NCBI GenBank assembly: GCA_041740495.1
Contig: JBGSLW010000329.1
Coordinates: 1 to 21,627 of the forward strand
Origin: JANMEB01 sp041740495
GTDB lineage: Bacteria > Planctomycetota > Planctomycetia > Pirellulales > Pirellulaceae
Reading direction: 5' to 3'
Length of the DNA stretch: 21,627 nt
Part shown: piece by piece, positions 7,104 through 15,762 of the stretch
How positions within the stretch are numbered: the stretch's first letter is position 1
How the letters are laid out: the number at the start of each line of letters is the position of its first letter
Position numbers and translations under genes: made by a program
Notes under the pieces: model-generated
Database searches by the model: none
Told to the model about the DNA's origin: nothing
Seen by the model: the letters and a program-made list of their open reading frames with translations, nothing else

Positions 7104-9257
7104 TTATTCGATCGGAAATCCGCGCTTCTTCAACAGCGCCTTCGTATCGACATCGCGCCCGCGAAACCGGCGGAACCCTTCGGCGGGATCGATCGTATCA
7201 CCGACCGACAACACGTTCTCAAATAGGCTTTTGGCCAAGGTCGGGTCGTAAAACGAGCCCGCTTCCTGGAACAACTCTGCGGCGTCTGCGGTCAACGCGT
7301 CCGACCAAAGGTAGCTGTAATAGCCCGCCGAGTACCCATCGCTGGAAAAGACATGGTTAAACTGCGGGGTGCGATGCCGCATCACGATCTCCCGCGGCAT
7401 CCGCAATTCGGCCAGCGTCTCCCGCTCGAAGGCATCGGGATCGATGGTGACGTCCCCGGCCAGATGCAACTGCATGTCGATCAGGGCGCTGGCGAGATAT
7501 TCGACCGTTGCGAACCCTTGATTGAAGGTTGCCGCTTTCTTGATCTTCCCCACCAACTCCTGCGGAATCGGCTGACCCGTCTGGTAGTGGACGGCGAATC
7601 GCTTCAGGATCTCGGGGGTTGTCAGCCAATGTTCGTTGAGCTGCGAGGGGAATTCGACGTAATCCCGCGCGACGGCCGTCCCCGATTGGCTGGGATACTT
7701 GCATTGACTGGCCAATCCATGCAACGCGTGGCCAAATTCGTGGAACATTGTGACCGCATCGTCCCAAGAGATCAGCACCGGTTCCCCCGGTTTGCCTTTG
7801 ATGAAGTTGGAGTTGTTTGAGACGATCGGCGCGATGGGCCGATCGATATTCTGTTGGTCGCGGTACGCGTTCATCCAGGCGCCGCTTTGCTTTCCTGGCC
7901 GCGCGTAGGGGTCGAAGTACCACAAACCCAGGTGCTGGCCGTTGCGGCGGACCTCCCAAACGCGGACGTCGGGGTGAAACACCGGCAAGTCGTGAATTTG
8001 TTGGAACTCGAATCCAAAAAGTTCCCCGGCCGCCCACATCATTCCTTCGCGAAGTTTTTCCAGTTGCAGGTAGGGAGTGACTTGGTTGAGGTCGAGATCG
8101 TACCGGGCCTGCCGGACCTTTTCGGCGTAGAAGCGATAATCCCAAGGTTCGATCGTGATCCCGGCCCGTTCGGCGTCGGCGATTTTCTGCATATCGGCGA
8201 CTTCTTCGTGGACCCGCGCCACCGCCTTGTCCCAGACCGCCCTCATCAGTTGCATGGCATTGTCGGGCGTCTTGGCCATTTGAGGTTCCAACCGCCAATG
8301 GGCGTGCGTCGGATAACCCAGCAACTTGGCCCGCTCCGCCCGCAATTTCAAGATCGCCGTAATGATCTGGTTGTTGTCATGCGCATCGCCGTTATCGCCG
8401 CGGCTGTAGTACGTCCGCCAGACTTTTTCGCGGAGGGCCCGATTCGTCGCGTACGTCAGGACCGGTTCCATCGACGAGCGGGTGTTGTTGATCACCCAGC
8501 GGGGTTGGTCGCTGGTGGGTTGTAATTCCGCCGCGGCCGCCGCCAGGGCCCCGACCAGACTTTCCGGCAGTCCGGCCAGCTCCGACCGATCCGTGACGAG
8601 GATGGTTTTCGCCTCGTCGGCCAGCACGTTTTGGCTGAACTGGGTAAACAGGCCTGCCAATTGGGCGTTGATCTGCGACAACTTCTGTTTGTCGGCGGCG
8701 TTGAGTTGGGCGCCTTGCCGCACGAAATCTTTGTAACGGTCATCGAGCAATCGGTGCTGAGCGGCATCCAACGGCAACTGCTCGCGCTGAGCGTACACCG
8801 CCGCGAGACGCGCAAAAAGCTTTTCATTTTGGATGATCGAGTCGAAGTGTTTCGAGAGCTTGGGGGCCACCGCCATCTCGATGTCCGGAATCTTCCCCAG
8901 ATTCAAGTTCGAAGTGTATACCCCGAAGAGGTTGTTCAATCGGGTCAATGCTTCGCCCGCCTGTTCCAAAGCGACGATCGTATTCTCGAACGTCGGCGGC
9001 GCCGGGTTGTTCGCAATCGCCTGGACGTCGTTGGTCGACAGATCGATTGCCGCGTCGAACGCCGCCAAGAATTCGTCGGGGTCAATCGACCGCCACGGTG
9101 GAACGCCGCCGTACGGACCTGGCCAGGGACGCAACAATACACTGTCGGAAATCAATGGGGTCTCTCCTGTTTGTGCCGATAGGCTCCAGCTACAACCTAG
9201 CCAGATGACGATCCAACCGCAGCTGCAGAGGATCCTGGTTGAAAGCGAAGGATGCAT
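7104..9257 (-). CDS. M3-family zinc metallopeptidase (oligopeptidase), exported
   Basis: This 717-residue protein is an M3 (thimet oligopeptidase/Dcp) zinc peptidase that cleaves short peptides. The active site is complete: HEFGH at 506-510 and the third ligand E535 in ARDYVEFPSQ, spaced as in the family. The family block SAGYYSYLWSDALTADAAELF near the C-terminus carries the conserved Tyr residues. The start has an excellent AGGAGG Shine-Dalgarno 6 nt upstream of the ATG. It gives an N-terminal hydrophobic segment (ILCSCGWIVIWLGCSWSLSA) that looks like a signal peptide or anchor, so it probably works in the periplasm, unlike cytoplasmic OpdA/OpdB. Length fits the family. It lies 145 bp after the ABC ATPase gene, and its strong own ribosome binding site suggests separate expression. 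Confidence 0.95.
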   Translation of the reverse strand: MHPSLSTRILCSCGWIVIWLGCSWSLSAQTGETPLISDSVLLRPWPGPYGGVPPWRSIDPDEFLAAFDAAIDLSTNDVQAIANNPAPPTFENTIVALEQAGEALTRLNNLFGVYTSNLNLGKIPDIEMAVAPKLSKHFDSIIQNEKLFARLAAVYAQREQLPLDAAQHRLLDDRYKDFVRQGAQLNAADKQKLSQINAQLAGLFTQFSQNVLADEAKTILVTDRSELAGLPESLVGALAAAAAELQPTSDQPRWVINNTRSSMEPVLTYATNRALREKVWRTYYSRGDNGDAHDNNQIITAILKLRAERAKLLGYPTHAHWRLEPQMAKTPDNAMQLMRAVWDKAVARVHEEVADMQKIADAERAGITIEPWDYRFYAEKVRQARYDLDLNQVTPYLQLEKLREGMMWAAGELFGFEFQQIHDLPVFHPDVRVWEVRRNGQHLGLWYFDPYARPGKQSGAWMNAYRDQQNIDRPIAPIVSNNSNFIKGKPGEPVLISWDDAVTMFHEFGHALHGLASQCKYPSQSGTAVARDYVEFPSQLNEHWLTTPEILKRFAVHYQTGQPIPQELVGKIKKAATFNQGFATVEYLASALIDMQLHLAGDVTIDPDAFERETLAELRMPREIVMRHRTPQFNHVFSSDGYSAGYYSYLWSDALTADAAELFQEAGSFYDPTLAKSLFENVLSVGDTIDPAEGFRRFRGRDVDTKALLKKRGFPIE

Positions 9258-9402
9258 GGAATTCCTCCTGTTTGCCCGTGGCAGACATTCTAGAAAACGA
9301 TCACGAAACGCCTTGCACGACCTAGGTCCACGCCCATGGTACTTCACTTATCGCCTCGCCGCGATTCGGGGTCGTGGCGCATGACCCGCGGTTGAGTCCG
9401 TT

Positions 9403-10353
9403 TCACGCCCCGGCGGCTTCCTGTTTTTGCTGTTCGATGCTTTTGGTCAGCGCCATGAACGCCGATTCGAGGTTGACTTCTTCTTCGCGGAATCGCGTGA
9501 TCCGAAAGCCGGCGTGGACCAATTGGGTCGCCAGTTCGCTGTAGTCCTCGACCTGCGGCTTGAGCGTCACCAGGTTGAAGCCATCGCTCGGCACGACCAG
9601 ATCGACGATCGGCTGCTTCCCTAAGAATTCGGCGGCAGCAGCCAGGTCGCCGACGGTGGCGACTTGCAGGACGGTCCGATCTCGGACCCGGCGCATCACT
9701 TCGGCGATATCTGCAGAGACCCCCAGCACGCCCTTGTCGATGATCCCGACCTTGTTGCAGATGTCGGCCAGCTCCGGCAAGATGTGGCTAGAGACAATAA
9801 TCGTCTTGCCCGTCTGTCCCAGCCGGCGGAGCAGATTCCTCATCTGGATCCGTGCGCGGGGATCCAACCCGCTGAGCGGTTCATCCAGGAGCAAGACCTG
9901 GGGATCGTGGATCAGCACCCGGGCCAACCCCAGTCGCTGGGTCTGCCCGCGCGACAACGTATTCGCGAAGGCGTCCCGTTTGAAGTCGAGGTCGACGATC
10001 TCCAGGAGTTCTTCGCAGCGCTGGCGCCGCTGGGGGCCGCGGATGCGATACGCCGCCGCGAAGAACTCCAGGTACTCGATCACTTTCATGTCGTCGTACA
10101 CTCCGAAGAAATCGGGCATGTACCCGACCAAGCGGCGGATCTCCTTGGGGTTGTTGTAGATCGAGTACCCGCAGACGTATGCCTCCCCCCAACTCGGTTC
10201 CAGCAGTGTGGCGATGATCCGCATCGTGGTGGTTTTTCCGGCTCCATTGGGACCGATGAACCCGAACAAGTCGCCGGCCGCCAGGTCCAGATCGATGTTC
10301 TTGATCGCGAACAGGTCGCCGTATTTCTTGGTGAGATTTTCAATCTTGATCAC
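9403..10353 (-). CDS. ABC transporter ATP-binding protein (ABC-2/GldA-like)
   Basis: This 316-residue ATPase subunit powers an ABC-type membrane system. Walker A GPNGAGKT is at 34-41, the signature LSRGQ at 133-137, Walker B VLLLDEP at 153-159, and the switch His H190 in VSSHILPE. The C-terminal ~90 residues (VVPSDGFNLVTLKPQVEDYSELATQLVHAGFRITRFREEEVNLESAFMALTK shortened here) match the extension of ABC-2/GldA/NosF-like exporters. The start is GTG, with AAGGGG upstream. The 3' neighbour on the same strand is the M3 peptidase and the 5' neighbour, 63 bp away, a large membrane-anchored protein. No permease with the usual six helices is in the window, so the partner is unknown. Confidence 0.92.
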   Translation of the reverse strand: MIKIENLTKKYGDLFAIKNIDLDLAAGDLFGFIGPNGAGKTTTMRIIATLLEPSWGEAYVCGYSIYNNPKEIRRLVGYMPDFFGVYDDMKVIEYLEFFAAAYRIRGPQRRQRCEELLEIVDLDFKRDAFANTLSRGQTQRLGLARVLIHDPQVLLLDEPLSGLDPRARIQMRNLLRRLGQTGKTIIVSSHILPELADICNKVGIIDKGVLGVSADIAEVMRRVRDRTVLQVATVGDLAAAAEFLGKQPIVDLVVPSDGFNLVTLKPQVEDYSELATQLVHAGFRITRFREEEVNLESAFMALTKSIEQQKQEAAGA

Positions 10354-10416
10354 GCGGCAATCGCCCCTTCGTCTAACGCTAGAAAAAAATGACCGCCGTA
10401 AATCCTGTGCGATCCC

Positions 10417-12750
10417 CTACCGGAGTCGCTCGATCGTGTCGACTTGTTCCACGGGCAAAAGGATTCGTACCATCGAGAGTTGTTGGTCCCAATCGTCGCG
10501 GGGGACCGCATGATCGATCTCGATCGGCGCTTGCAAGTGCCCCTCGATCCGGCCCACCAAGACCGCTCGACCCAACTCCAACGCCGCGGAGAGATCGACT
10601 TCGGCGTGCAGGTCGTTGGTGAGACCTGTGAAGTGGATTCCCCCCGCCGCTTCGTAGAACATCATCATTTCCACGATCTTGGCCGGTTGCAGGTCGGCGA
10701 CGCGCCATCGAGCTGCCTCCACATCTCCCTGGCCGGCTTGGAGAAACACTTTGAGCGAGCGTTCCACACCCTGAGCGATATCCACGGTTCCACCGGCCGG
10801 GATCCGGTCGAGCGCGTACGCTCGGTTGCCGTACAACAAGAAGCAACGCCGCAATTCCCGATCGAGCGGGTTGCGGACTCGGCCGCTGAGCCGATTGACG
10901 CGCGGTTGATAGCGCAGGTCGCTGAGGCCTTGCCACGCATGCGTCGCGGTCCATCGCCCCGTCAGCGGCTTGGTCGCCGCGATCGCGATCGGGACGTCCT
11001 CCAATTGCATGGTAATCGGCGAGCTCCAGACGCCCCGATACGGCTCGTGGAACAAGGGCGTTTGATTGGTATTCTGCATCCCGCCCAATCCGCGGCCGGC
11101 CAGCCCGAACGAATGGAGGGCCCGCTGCCGGACGGGCAGGTTCCCGCCCACCGTGGCGGGCAACGACACCTGCAAGGCAACCGTCCGCGGGCTATAAACG
11201 TTGACCCAAGTTGTCCCGCGCACGGCTTGCCCCGCGCCGTCGATATCGATCACCTCCACCTGGTTGACCTGCAATTGCCGGGGACGAGTTTGCGAAACGA
11301 TCCACACTGACAGCGCCCCGAAGGCCGCCGTGACGAGCGCCAACGTCAGCCAGGTCAGCTCCATCCGCTGCACCACATGCCGCAGGAAGAAATAGTCCCC
11401 CGGACCAATGCACAAGATGTACAGTCCCACCAGCAAGGCGATCGTCGTGAAACTCACCAGCTGCACGCGGCGAAATTGTTCGGTGGCGCCGCGCAACTGG
11501 CCACTTAGATCGCTAAAGCCATAACGGGACGCGAGGTCATGGCTGGCCCCCCCCGCGGCGACGGCGGCGTCGCCCCATCCCAGCACTCGATGCAAAAACC
11601 GGGCCCGTCCGTTCCAGACCACAAACCGGGGATGCCCCACGTCGAAAGCCACCGTGGTGATCCGCCCAAAGCCCAACGGCCGGCGAATCACCAGCGGCAC
11701 AGCATCCTGCCGGACCTCGACCGGAAGCCCCGCAGGTTCGAAGAGGCAAACGGGCAACTCCTGGTCCGTCGAATCGATCAGCTGGTTGGCGGGCTGGGCG
11801 TAGAATTCGAGCGAATCGGACTCGCGAATCGAACCGGCCCCTTGCACCGTCCCGGGTGCGAGCGACTCCAGGCGTCCGCCCGGCTGGAACAAGGGCGCCG
11901 CCGTATCCGGCACGCTCAAGACCAAATGGCCCCCGGACTCCACCCACTGCCGGAGCGCTTCGATCTGATCCGGGGAAACGGTCCGTACCGCATCGACGGA
12001 ATTCAGGTTCCACACAACGCAGTCGACCGGATCGTAAGCCAACGGCATCGTCGGCAAGAGATCGAGCTGGGGCTGGTGCCGAAACTCCCAACCGCGGAAC
12101 GTATCCCCGGCGGGGACGACCTCGTCCCTTCGTATCGGCATCCCCAGGCTCAGGAGCAGGCGTGCGGTCGAGGCCAGGGGGGGCGCCGGAGCGCCCACAC
12201 CCGTGGGGTTGCCCGAACCCCAGTCGGCTTGTGCCAAGGTCTCCCCCTGATCGTCGACCACCCGCAGCTCCAACGAACTGCGAGGGCGGCCGAGATACGC
12301 CAGCCCTTCGCACCAGCTGTCGGCGTTCGAATTCAACGGCGCACGATACCAGACCGGGACCGAATCGGAATCGAGCGCCCGAATCTCCAGGAACTTCCCC
12401 CGCGCCCGAGCCGTCTCATCAATCTGCCAGCGAACGCTATTCCAATGTCCAATCTTGACGGTTTGGGCGAGTCCAACGTGCAGCTGCTGATTTTGCGGCG
12501 ACCGGCCCGACGCAGCGATGGAAGTGCCGCCGCCGCGACCGTTGTCGTTACCCCGAGCTTCGCTGCAAACTGCGGTCAGAGCGAATGCGATCCACCCGCA
12601 CCACGACCAGAAAACCACCCTCAGCCACAGCGGCCGCACCGGTGCCGGCGCAGACTGAAAACAGACATTTCGGCGGACCGGACTCCCGGTTGAGCGCGCG
12701 AAGTTGGCGTGGAACACGAAGCGACCCGTTTTCAACCAGTGATGCAACAA
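10417..12750 (-). CDS. Large membrane-anchored protein with glutamine-amidotransferase-like region, unknown function
   Basis: This product is up to 777 residues. After a probable signal peptide, a region in the first half (LAYDPVDCVVWNLNSVDAV, LRQWVESGGHLVLSVPD, GRITTVAFDVGHP) resembles the class I glutamine-amidotransferase-like fold of DUF4350/GldG-type proteins, with no obvious catalytic Cys. Around residues 430-505 two transmembrane helices occur (FTTIALLVGLYILCIG and LTLALVTAAFGALSVWIV). The rest is likely a beta-rich extracytoplasmic domain. The start is doubtful: TTG at 12750 has GAGG upstream, while GTG at 12639 would begin a cleaner signal peptide (MRPLWLRVVFWSWCGWIAFA). There is no in-frame ATG nearby. 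It precedes the ABC ATPase by 63 bp, which suggests a joint role, perhaps as the extracytoplasmic component of a GldG-like transporter; that is inference. Confidence 0.75.
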   Translation of the reverse strand: MLHHWLKTGRFVFHANFARSTGSPVRRNVCFQSAPAPVRPLWLRVVFWSWCGWIAFALTAVCSEARGNDNGRGGGTSIAASGRSPQNQQLHVGLAQTVKIGHWNSVRWQIDETARARGKFLEIRALDSDSVPVWYRAPLNSNADSWCEGLAYLGRPRSSLELRVVDDQGETLAQADWGSGNPTGVGAPAPPLASTARLLLSLGMPIRRDEVVPAGDTFRGWEFRHQPQLDLLPTMPLAYDPVDCVVWNLNSVDAVRTVSPDQIEALRQWVESGGHLVLSVPDTAAPLFQPGGRLESLAPGTVQGAGSIRESDSLEFYAQPANQLIDSTDQELPVCLFEPAGLPVEVRQDAVPLVIRRPLGFGRITTVAFDVGHPRFVVWNGRARFLHRVLGWGDAAVAAGGASHDLASRYGFSDLSGQLRGATEQFRRVQLVSFTTIALLVGLYILCIGPGDYFFLRHVVQRMELTWLTLALVTAAFGALSVWIVSQTRPRQLQVNQVEVIDIDGAGQAVRGTTWVNVYSPRTVALQVSLPATVGGNLPVRQRALHSFGLAGRGLGGMQNTNQTPLFHEPYRGVWSSPITMQLEDVPIAIAATKPLTGRWTATHAWQGLSDLRYQPRVNRLSGRVRNPLDRELRRCFLLYGNRAYALDRIPAGGTVDIAQGVERSLKVFLQAGQGDVEAARWRVADLQPAKIVEMMMFYEAAGGIHFTGLTNDLHAEVDLSAALELGRAVLVGRIEGHLQAPIEIDHAVPRDDWDQQLSMVRILLPVEQVDTIERLR

Positions 12751-12760
12751 CCAGGCCCTC

Positions 12761-12841
12761 AGAGCCTATCCCAATACCCTTCGGCTTCCCCACCCTGCCC
12801 TCTTTCCCCGCGGCGGGATGGAGGGTCATGGGATCGGCTCT
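12761..12841. repeat. Dispersed palindromic intergenic element, copy A
   Basis: Terminal arms AGAGCCTATCCCA (12761-12773) and TGGGATCGGCTCT (12829-12841) pair with one mismatch. The interior contains CACCCTGCCCTC and a GC-rich stem around CCCCGCGGCGGG. It shares this plan with elements near 14158, 15599, 18233 and 21221. It lies between two minus-strand genes. Confidence 0.7.
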
Positions 12842-12914
12842 TAGCATAACGTCGCCGAGCTCGATCGCCTATGATCCGAACGACTCGTCGGCAGCCCGCG
12901 GCGGCTCGACTTGG

Positions 12915-13229
12915 TCAAGGCTTTTCGGCGTCGGGACACGTGCAGATATACTGACCGCAACCGGGGCAACCTGCCCCGTATTTGGCTTGAACCGCGGCCG
13001 CCAAGTCGACCCCCGCCACGTTGGCGATAGTCGCCAGCCAAGCCAACACGTCAGCGAACTCGCCCGGGAGGTTGTCGCGGTCGTCGCTGCGCAGCGCCGT
13101 CGCCAGTTCTCCGACCTCTTCCATCAACCACAGGAAGGTGCCCGAGGTCCCGCGGGCGACGTCCTTGTCATAGTACATCTGCCGAATCAGCTGCTGAAAA
13201 TCTTGAAGGCGAATCGAACTGCTAGTCAC
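12915..13229 (-). CDS. MazG-like nucleotide pyrophosphohydrolase with Cys-rich tail
   Basis: This 104-residue protein is an all-alpha NTP pyrophosphohydrolase of the MazG-like superfamily, which hydrolyses nucleoside triphosphates to monophosphates and pyrophosphate. The metal-binding pattern EExxE...ExxD is visible: E37, E38, E41 and E57, D60 (LMEEVGE and GEFADVLAWL). The last 20 residues add C88-P-G-C91 and C96-x-C98, a likely zinc-binding tail that a minimal MazG domain lacks. I chose the GTG at 13229 because it overlaps the stop region of the upstream permease gene by 8 bp, typical of translational coupling; a TTG at 13259 is the alternative. The housecleaning target, such as a modified dNTP, cannot be told from sequence. 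Confidence 0.85.
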   Translation of the reverse strand: MTSSSIRLQDFQQLIRQMYYDKDVARGTSGTFLWLMEEVGELATALRSDDRDNLPGEFADVLAWLATIANVAGVDLAAAVQAKYGAGCPGCGQYICTCPDAEKP

Positions 13230-14136
13230 GGTGAATGTCCAAGGTAGATAGATGGGCAATGGGATTGGGAGGTGGGGCCGCCGGCCGCATTAGTTTGATC
13301 GATTCGCGCACGACGATCATCCCCCCCAACACCAGCAGCAGCAGGGCGAAACCGCGGCGCAGCGAATCCTGGTGCAACCGTTGTCCCAAGCGCTGGCCCA
13401 TCAAACCTGCCAGCGAGCCAATCAGCGCAAAAAGCACAACCGTCCCCCAATCCAACGAACGATGTTGTTGCATCAACTGCCACTGGTAGCCCAGGAAGCC
13501 AAGTCCCGATTGCAACGTAATCACAACCAGGCTGGTGGCGATCGCCTGTCGGATGCCCTGCCCGCACGCCAAGACCAGCGTGGGGACGATGAGAAAGCCG
13601 CCACCCACGCCGACCACGCCGGCCACCAATCCGATCACCAACCCTTGGGTCGCGATAATGGGGGTTCCACCGCGCGAAAGAAACTCCATGATTCGCGCCG
13701 AGAGGCTTGGATTCGACGGAGGGGGGTGACCGCTCGCGGGCGACGGAGCACCGGTCTCGTGGGGGAGCAGTGGGCCTTTCGGCAACCGCGGCTTCCACAA
13801 CATCCGCACCGCTGTGATGAACATGATCAGCGCCAGCAGGATCAACTTCGTGGCGCCGGAAAGGAAATGCACACTGATCCACGAGCCGATCACTGCGCCC
13901 AGCATCCCAGGAAGCCCCAACAGCCAGGCGTGCCGCCAGCCGATCTGCCCTGCCCGCATATACGGAATGGCGGAGATGATGGAGATGCACGCCACAATGG
14001 CCATCGATTCGGCCACCGCCAACGTCGGTTCGTGGTGCAGGACGTACACCAACAGGGGGACCGTCATCACCGATCCGCCCGATCCCATCAACCCGACGAC
14101 CAGGCCGATACCGGCGGCGGCGAAAACTATCAACAA
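13222..14136 (-). CDS. TauE/SafE-family (TSUP) membrane permease
   Basis: This 304-residue integral membrane protein belongs to the TauE/SafE (TSUP) family, whose members export or take up sulfite, sulfoacetate, taurine breakdown products or other small anions. The two halves each begin with the family's glycine-rich motif: GLVVGLMGSGGSVMTVPLL (residues 11-29) and GLVAGVVGVGGGFLIVPTL (169-187). A hydrophilic loop (~115-150) separates them. About eight hydrophobic segments are visible. The start is TTG with AAGGAA 6 nt upstream. It lies 96 bp after the homogentisate-dioxygenase-like gene and overlaps the MazG-like gene by 8 bp, so at least the latter two are probably cotranscribed. Substrate is unknown. 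Confidence 0.88.
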   Translation of the reverse strand: MLIVFAAAGIGLVVGLMGSGGSVMTVPLLVYVLHHEPTLAVAESMAIVACISIISAIPYMRAGQIGWRHAWLLGLPGMLGAVIGSWISVHFLSGATKLILLALIMFITAVRMLWKPRLPKGPLLPHETGAPSPASGHPPPSNPSLSARIMEFLSRGGTPIIATQGLVIGLVAGVVGVGGGFLIVPTLVLACGQGIRQAIATSLVVITLQSGLGFLGYQWQLMQQHRSLDWGTVVLFALIGSLAGLMGQRLGQRLHQDSLRRGFALLLLVLGGMIVVRESIKLMRPAAPPPNPIAHLSTLDIHRD

Positions 14137-14157
14137 GCGCGATTCCTTTCCTAGGAC

Positions 14158-14236
14158 GAGACTCTCCCAATTCCCGCCGGCCCCCTCACCCTGCCGACTC
14201 CCCCGCCGCGGGGGAGTGGGTAAAGGACAGGCTCAA
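14158..14236. repeat. Dispersed palindromic intergenic element, copy B
   Basis: Same plan as copy A: GAGACTCTCCCAATTCCCG at the left, GGCCCCCTCACCCTGCC inside, and AGGACAGGCTCA at the right. Its centre is a perfect 9-bp stem ACTCCCCCG/CGGGGGAGT with a 3-nt loop (14197-14217). The right end overlaps the stop codon of the homogentisate-dioxygenase-like gene (14233), so it could act as that gene's terminator. Confidence 0.65.
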
Positions 14237-15432
14237 CGCGGCGCTGCGGCCGGAACGCTATCGATCCAACTGAGCGGATACGAGGCATCGTCGATCTGCA
14301 GTGCCTGGCGGGTGAACTTCAGTTTGCGGTCGGTATCGAACATCACCGCCATTTCTTCGGTCCGAGCTTCTTTCATGCTGGCCACAATGGTCCCGGGATG
14401 CGGGCCGTGCGGAATGCCCCCGGGGTGCACTGTCATCGATCCAACACTTACGCCCTTCCGAGAGGAAAACTGTCCATCGACGTAAAACAGCACTTCATCC
14501 GCCTCCACGTTGCTATGCACGTAGGGCACCTTGATCGCCTGGGGATGGTGGTCGAGGTACCGCGGAGCGAAGGTACAGATCACGAACCCACGGCACTCGA
14601 ACGTCTGTTGGAACGGCGGAGGGAGGTGGACCGTTCCGGTGAGCGGTTCGAAATCCCAGGCGTTGAACGTGTACGGGTAAACGAACCCGTCCCAGCCCAC
14701 GACATCGAACGGATGATGGGCCATAGTCACTCGGGTCAGGCGGGCGCGGTCTTTGACGAGGATCGTCGTGGGCGTTTCATCGTCGATCGTGATCAACTCG
14801 GGAGGGCTGTGAAAATCGCGCTCGTAATAGGGGACCCCAAGATACATTTGCCCATCCGGATTCTGGTACCGCGCCGGGACGCGGACCGGCCCAAAGCACT
14901 CCAGAATCAAATGGTCCTCGGCTTCCTCCTGATCGCTGACCAGGCGGTAGTTGGTGGCTTGGGGGATGACGACGTAGTCGCCGCGGCGGTAGGGGAGCCG
15001 GCCGAAGTTGGTCTCGACGTACCCGCCCCCCTGATTGATGAAAAGAACTTCGTCGGCCGAACCATTGCGATAGAGTTCTTCCTGCTCTTGGTTCGGTTTG
15101 CAGCGGTAACAGATCAGGTCGTCGTTGAACATCAGCGGAACGCGGCCGCTGATCGGGTCCCCCTTCCGCGGCAGATTTTGCGTCAGCAGGTGGTGGTGCC
15201 GGAGCGCATCGCGGTTCGCCTCTTCCAGCGGGAACTCGCCGACCAGTTCGATTTGCAACACGCGGGTCGGTGGGCGGAGGTGGTAAGCGATCGTGTACGC
15301 CCGGTCGAAGCCCTGGGTCGTGATCACGTGCTCGTAGTAAATTCCCTCGCCCAAATGGCTTTTATTTTTGTCGCGCGGCAGTTGAATGTGCCGTTTCGGC
15401 GGCAGCAATCCAAGTCGTCGGTAACTGGGCAT
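14233..15432 (-). CDS. hmgA: Homogentisate 1,2-dioxygenase family protein
   Basis: This 399-residue cupin-type non-haem iron enzyme resembles homogentisate 1,2-dioxygenase, which opens the aromatic ring of homogentisate to maleylacetoacetate in phenylalanine/tyrosine breakdown. Iron-ligand candidates are H306 and E313 in YVHSNVEADEVLFYVDG, and H342 in HPGGIPHGPHPG; the 36-residue gap between the two His equals that in the human enzyme. Other family segments are VVGWDGFVYPYTFNAWDFEP and RRGDYVVIP. The ATG has AAGGGA ~8 nt upstream. It is divergent from phenylalanine hydroxylase, supporting an aromatic amino acid role. It is shorter than the human enzyme (~445), and this bacterial branch may use a related substrate, so the exact reaction is likely but not certain. 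Confidence 0.85.
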   Translation of the reverse strand: MPSYRRLGLLPPKRHIQLPRDKNKSHLGEGIYYEHVITTQGFDRAYTIAYHLRPPTRVLQIELVGEFPLEEANRDALRHHHLLTQNLPRKGDPISGRVPLMFNDDLICYRCKPNQEQEELYRNGSADEVLFINQGGGYVETNFGRLPYRRGDYVVIPQATNYRLVSDQEEAEDHLILECFGPVRVPARYQNPDGQMYLGVPYYERDFHSPPELITIDDETPTTILVKDRARLTRVTMAHHPFDVVGWDGFVYPYTFNAWDFEPLTGTVHLPPPFQQTFECRGFVICTFAPRYLDHHPQAIKVPYVHSNVEADEVLFYVDGQFSSRKGVSVGSMTVHPGGIPHGPHPGTIVASMKEARTEEMAVMFDTDRKLKFTRQALQIDDASYPLSWIDSVPAAAPR

Positions 15433-15762
15433 CGAAACATCCCTTACTCAATAGAACAATGCCGCCCGGCGCGATCCGCTGGCGCAGCGTCGAATCGAAT
15501 GGGCAGTCTCGCTATTCTATGCCAAATCCACGCCAATTTCCGCGGGTGGTCCGGGTTTGGATTCCTTGACCACGCTGGAGCTTCGTCCGATGATAGTAAG
15601 AGTCGAACCCAATCCCCGTTGGCCCCCTGCCCGTCGCACCCCTCCCCGTCCTCCGCAGCGAGGGGAAGGGTCATGGGATAGGCTCTAGGTGCGTGGGGGG
15701 AGGGGAGGGTGAGCCGACTCGATTCGAATTGTCCAACCGCTTTTGCCAAACGAGGGTGTGAG
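15433..15762. other. Divergent intergenic region between hmgA and phhA
   Basis: About 330 bp separate the divergent starts. They hold repeat copy C (15599-15686) and must contain promoters for both genes. A TAGAAT sequence on the minus strand (15514-15519) could be the hmgA -10, but I find no good -35 at 16-18 bp. A G-rich tract (15690-15710) precedes phhA. I see no clear operator palindrome or small gene. Confidence 0.5.
15599..15686. repeat. Dispersed palindromic intergenic element, copy C
   Basis: Left end AGAGTCGAACCCAATCCCCG, then GGCCCCCTGCCC, a GC-rich interior and right end TGGGATAGGCTCT (15674-15686). The right arm matches copy A at 12 of 13 positions and copy D exactly. It lies between two divergent gene starts, so this copy cannot be serving as a simple terminator. 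Confidence 0.65.

Noticed and set aside
11539..12693. 384-codon plus-strand open frame
   Set aside because: Antisense to the large membrane-anchored protein gene; Arg/Pro-rich with no family features.
14398..15681. 427-codon plus-strand open frame
   Set aside because: Antisense to the homogentisate-dioxygenase-like gene, with a composition typical of a shadow frame.
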